A stretch of 46,402 nucleotides of DNA, from NCBI GenBank assembly GCA_028818775.1, contig JAPPNE010000156.1:1-46402 (forward strand), written 5' to 3'. This DNA comes from Deltaproteobacteria bacterium. Its GTDB lineage: Bacteria; Desulfobacterota; Binatia; UBA9968; JAJDTQ01. The notes under the pieces were generated by a model, which was not told the origin of the DNA, made no database searches, and worked only from the letters and a program-made list of their open reading frames with translations. Of the stretch, positions 44,470-46,402 are shown piece by piece (position 1 is the first letter of the stretch; every line of letters starts with the position of its first letter). A program made the translations under genes and the position numbers.

Positions 44470-45882
44470 ATGGCAAAGGACCTGCGCACATTCATCGAAC
44501 AGCTCGCCGCCGCCTCACCGGGCCAGATCCGCATGGTCACCCGGCGGGTGGACCGCAGGTTCGACATCACCGCCATCGCCGAGCGTCTGGGGGAGGACGG
44601 GCGGTTTCCCGCGCTGGTGTTCACCGACGTGGAAGGCGCCTCCATGCCGCTGGTCATCAACCTCACGGCCACCTACGAACGGCTCGCGCTCGCGCTGGGC
44701 ACCGACGTCCACGACATGGTGCGGGTCTACGGCGAGCGGCAGGCCCGGCCGATCCAGGCAAAGACCGTCATTGACGGGCCGGTGAAGGAGGTGGTGCTCA
44801 AGGGGGATGCGGTGGATCTGTCGTCCCTGCCAATCCCGTTCCACAACGAGCTCGACGCCGGTCCCTACATCACCGGCGGGGTCATGATCCTGAAAGACCC
44901 GGACACCGGCGCCCAGAACGCCGGGCTCTACCGCCACCAGGTCCACGACCCCCGCACCCTCGGAGTCTACATCCAGGGCAGCCACCATGGCGGCTACATC
45001 TACCGGCGCAACTCGGAGCGCGGCGAGGCCACGGAGTTCGCGCTGGTCATCGGACACTATCCCACGTTCATGCTCGGGGCGGTGTCGCGGCTGCCGGGCA
45101 TCGGCGGCGAATTCGCCGAGGCCGGAGCGCTGCTACAGGAGCCCATCGAGCTGGTCAAGGCGGAGACCGTGGACCTCATGGTGCCGGCGCACGCGGAGAT
45201 CGTCGTCGAGGGACGGCTCCTGCCGGACGAGACCCGTCTCGAAGGCCCCTTCGGCGAATGGACCGGCTACTACGTGAGCGTGGGCGCGCAGCCTGTGATG
45301 CATGTGTCGGCCATGACCATGCGCCGGAACCCCATCTACTACGACGTCTTCCCGGCGGGCCAGGAACACCTGGTGCTGGGCAGCCTGCCGCGCATGGGCA
45401 CCATCTACCGGCGGGTCCGGGAGGCCGTCCCCGGCGTGGTCAACGTCAACGTGCCGGCCCACGCGCGCACCCACTGCTACATCTCCATCCGCAAGACCAA
45501 GGATTCGGAGGTCAAGCGCGCGGCCATGGCCGCCATCTCGACGGAGCCCGAAAACCTCCGCTGCGTGGTGGTGGTGGACGACGACATCAACGTGTTCAAC
45601 GAACCCGAGGTGACCTGGGCGGTGGGGACACGCATGCGCCCGGACAAGGACGTGCTGACGATCCCCGACTGGAACGGGCCCGGCGACCTGCTGCCGTCCA
45701 ACTGGACCTATACGGTGGACGGAACCCACGAGCCGGTCATGGGCGCGGTCATGATCCTGGACGCCACCAAGCCGGCGCCGCCGGTGCAGTACCCGCAGCG
45801 CGCCCGGCCGCCCCAGGACAAGGTGCGGGAGGTGCGGCTGGAGGGCCTGCTGCGGGCGTTCGACCCGTCGCTGCTGCGGTAG
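44470..45882 (+). CDS. UbiD family prenylated-FMN decarboxylase
   Basis: UbiD enzymes (de)carboxylate aromatic, heteroaromatic or alpha,beta-unsaturated acids using prenylated FMN. The 470-residue protein keeps the catalytic residues: Glu258 and Glu263 in EGPFGEWTGYY (spacing as Glu277/Glu282 of Fdc1) and a probable Arg155 in GLYRHQ. GGEF at 213-216 and PIPFHNELDAGPYITGG (121-137) fit the fold. ATG 44470 has GGAGG about ten bases upstream; an in-frame upstream start would add 27 unconserved residues. No ubiX flavin prenyltransferase is in the window. A tctC gene follows 109 bases downstream, suggesting the substrate is an imported carboxylate. Confidence 0.93.
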   Translation: MAKDLRTFIEQLAAASPGQIRMVTRRVDRRFDITAIAERLGEDGRFPALVFTDVEGASMPLVINLTATYERLALALGTDVHDMVRVYGERQARPIQAKTVIDGPVKEVVLKGDAVDLSSLPIPFHNELDAGPYITGGVMILKDPDTGAQNAGLYRHQVHDPRTLGVYIQGSHHGGYIYRRNSERGEATEFALVIGHYPTFMLGAVSRLPGIGGEFAEAGALLQEPIELVKAETVDLMVPAHAEIVVEGRLLPDETRLEGPFGEWTGYYVSVGAQPVMHVSAMTMRRNPIYYDVFPAGQEHLVLGSLPRMGTIYRRVREAVPGVVNVNVPAHARTHCYISIRKTKDSEVKRAAMAAISTEPENLRCVVVVDDDINVFNEPEVTWAVGTRMRPDKDVLTIPDWNGPGDLLPSNWTYTVDGTHEPVMGAVMILDATKPAPPVQYPQRARPPQDKVREVRLEGLLRAFDPSLLR

Positions 45883-45991
45883 TGCCTCAGCCCGGCAACG
45901 CCTTGACCGGAAATCCAAGGAGTGCAAGAATTTGCCTCGCCTCGTTGAACATGTCGTGAAGAGGTTCTCTTCAAACCGAAAGGAGCCCGTG

Positions 45992-46402
45992 ATGCGAATT
46001 CGGAAATCGTTGTTCAAAGCCTTTCTCGTGGCGGTCGTCGCCATGTCGCTGGCGCTGGCGGCCACGCCGGCATCGGCCGCGGACTGGAAGCCCAGCAAGC
46101 CCATCACCATCCTGGTGGGATTCTCAGTGGGGGGCGCCATGGACACCGCCGCGCGGCTCCAGGGCGAGGTCATATCCAAGCTGCTGGGGGTCCCCGTGCT
46201 CATCCGCAACGTGCCGGGCGCCGGGGGCAGGAACTCCGTGACCATACTGAACCGGGCCAAGCCCGACGGCCACACCATGGCTGCCATCAACCTGCCCGGA
46301 CAGGCCGTCAACCAGGTGGCACGGGGGATGAAGCCCGACCTGCGGAGCTTCACCTGGATCGGACGCCAAGTGTCCAACCCGTACTTCATGCAGGCCACCA
46401 CC
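45992..46402 (+). CDS. TctC/Bug family substrate-binding protein (cut by window end)
   Basis: The 137 visible residues start with a signal peptide (about 1-29, ending TPASAAD) followed by KPITILVGFSVGGAMDTAARL, RNVPGAGGRNSVTILNRAKPDG and SFTWIGRQVSNP, the standard Bug-family beginning. The reading frame is still open at the window edge. AAAGGAG lies six bases before the ATG. It follows ubiD on the same strand and probably delivers that enzyme's substrate, with a TctA/TctB pair further downstream or the fused permease at 28407-30488. It is only distantly similar to the Bug protein at 34751-35728. Confidence 0.92.
   Translation, partial: MRIRKSLFKAFLVAVVAMSLALAATPASAADWKPSKPITILVGFSVGGAMDTAARLQGEVISKLLGVPVLIRNVPGAGGRNSVTILNRAKPDGHTMAAINLPGQAVNQVARGMKPDLRSFTWIGRQVSNPYFMQATT

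Overview
The window is 46.4 kb of high-GC bacterial chromosome with Gram-negative traits: a PpiD-type periplasmic chaperone, a BepA-like protease, lipoprotein and periplasmic cytochromes c, Bug-type binding proteins and sigma-54/PTS-Ntr signals. Gene content (rod-shape operon, LarC, sigma-54, many tripartite tricarboxylate, amidohydrolase, LLM and UbiD genes) suits a deltaproteobacterial-grade or Tectomicrobia/Binatota-like environmental lineage. That placement is inference; there is no rRNA here. I see no insertion sequence, prophage, CRISPR array or recognisable defence system.

Layout. 1-6.6 kb: the 5' part of clpB (minus, cut by the window edge), a coupled bioF-bioA-bioD biotin operon, larC, a tRNA-Ala(CGC) with promoter and terminator, and a DUF488 gene. 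6.7-12.7 kb: accessory catabolic genes, namely a thiolase-like/DUF35 pair, a YSC84 lipid-binding protein, an ornithine cyclodeaminase-like enzyme, an alpha/beta hydrolase, an amidohydrolase and glyoxalase I. 12.7-21.0 kb: a histidine phosphatase and ppiD (minus), then the overlapping mreB-mreC-mreD-mrdA-rodA elongasome operon (plus). 21.0-28.3 kb: trxA, pepA and folE (minus), ptsP (EI-Ntr) and a FliA/WhiG-like sigma factor behind a consensus-matching sigma-54 promoter (plus), and a BepA-like M48 protease with TPRs (minus).

28.4-46.4 kb is metabolic and transport-rich: a fused TctA-TctB permease, rhodanese, FabI, a PduO-type adenosyltransferase, two cytochromes c, two paralogous MFS carriers, two TctC/Bug binding proteins, a DUF1185-amidohydrolase pair, an M24-fold protein with a degenerate metal site, an LLM flavin oxidoreductase coupled to dppBC-like permeases, and a UbiD decarboxylase followed by a second TctC gene cut by the window end. 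Together these look like uptake plus decarboxylation, oxidation and hydrolysis of organic, perhaps aromatic or heterocyclic, acids. No substrate can be read from the sequence.

Regulatory structure is clear in places: a sigma-54 promoter, palindromes overlapping the predicted promoters of tctAB and dppB, an inverted repeat just before bioF, possible leaderless starts at folE and ptsP, and two families of palindromic intergenic repeats. The best leads for something new are the sigma-54-driven sigma-28-like gene, several enzymes with substituted catalytic or metal-binding residues, and the UbiD/LLM/TctC catabolic block. No gene-free stretch exceeds 300 bases.
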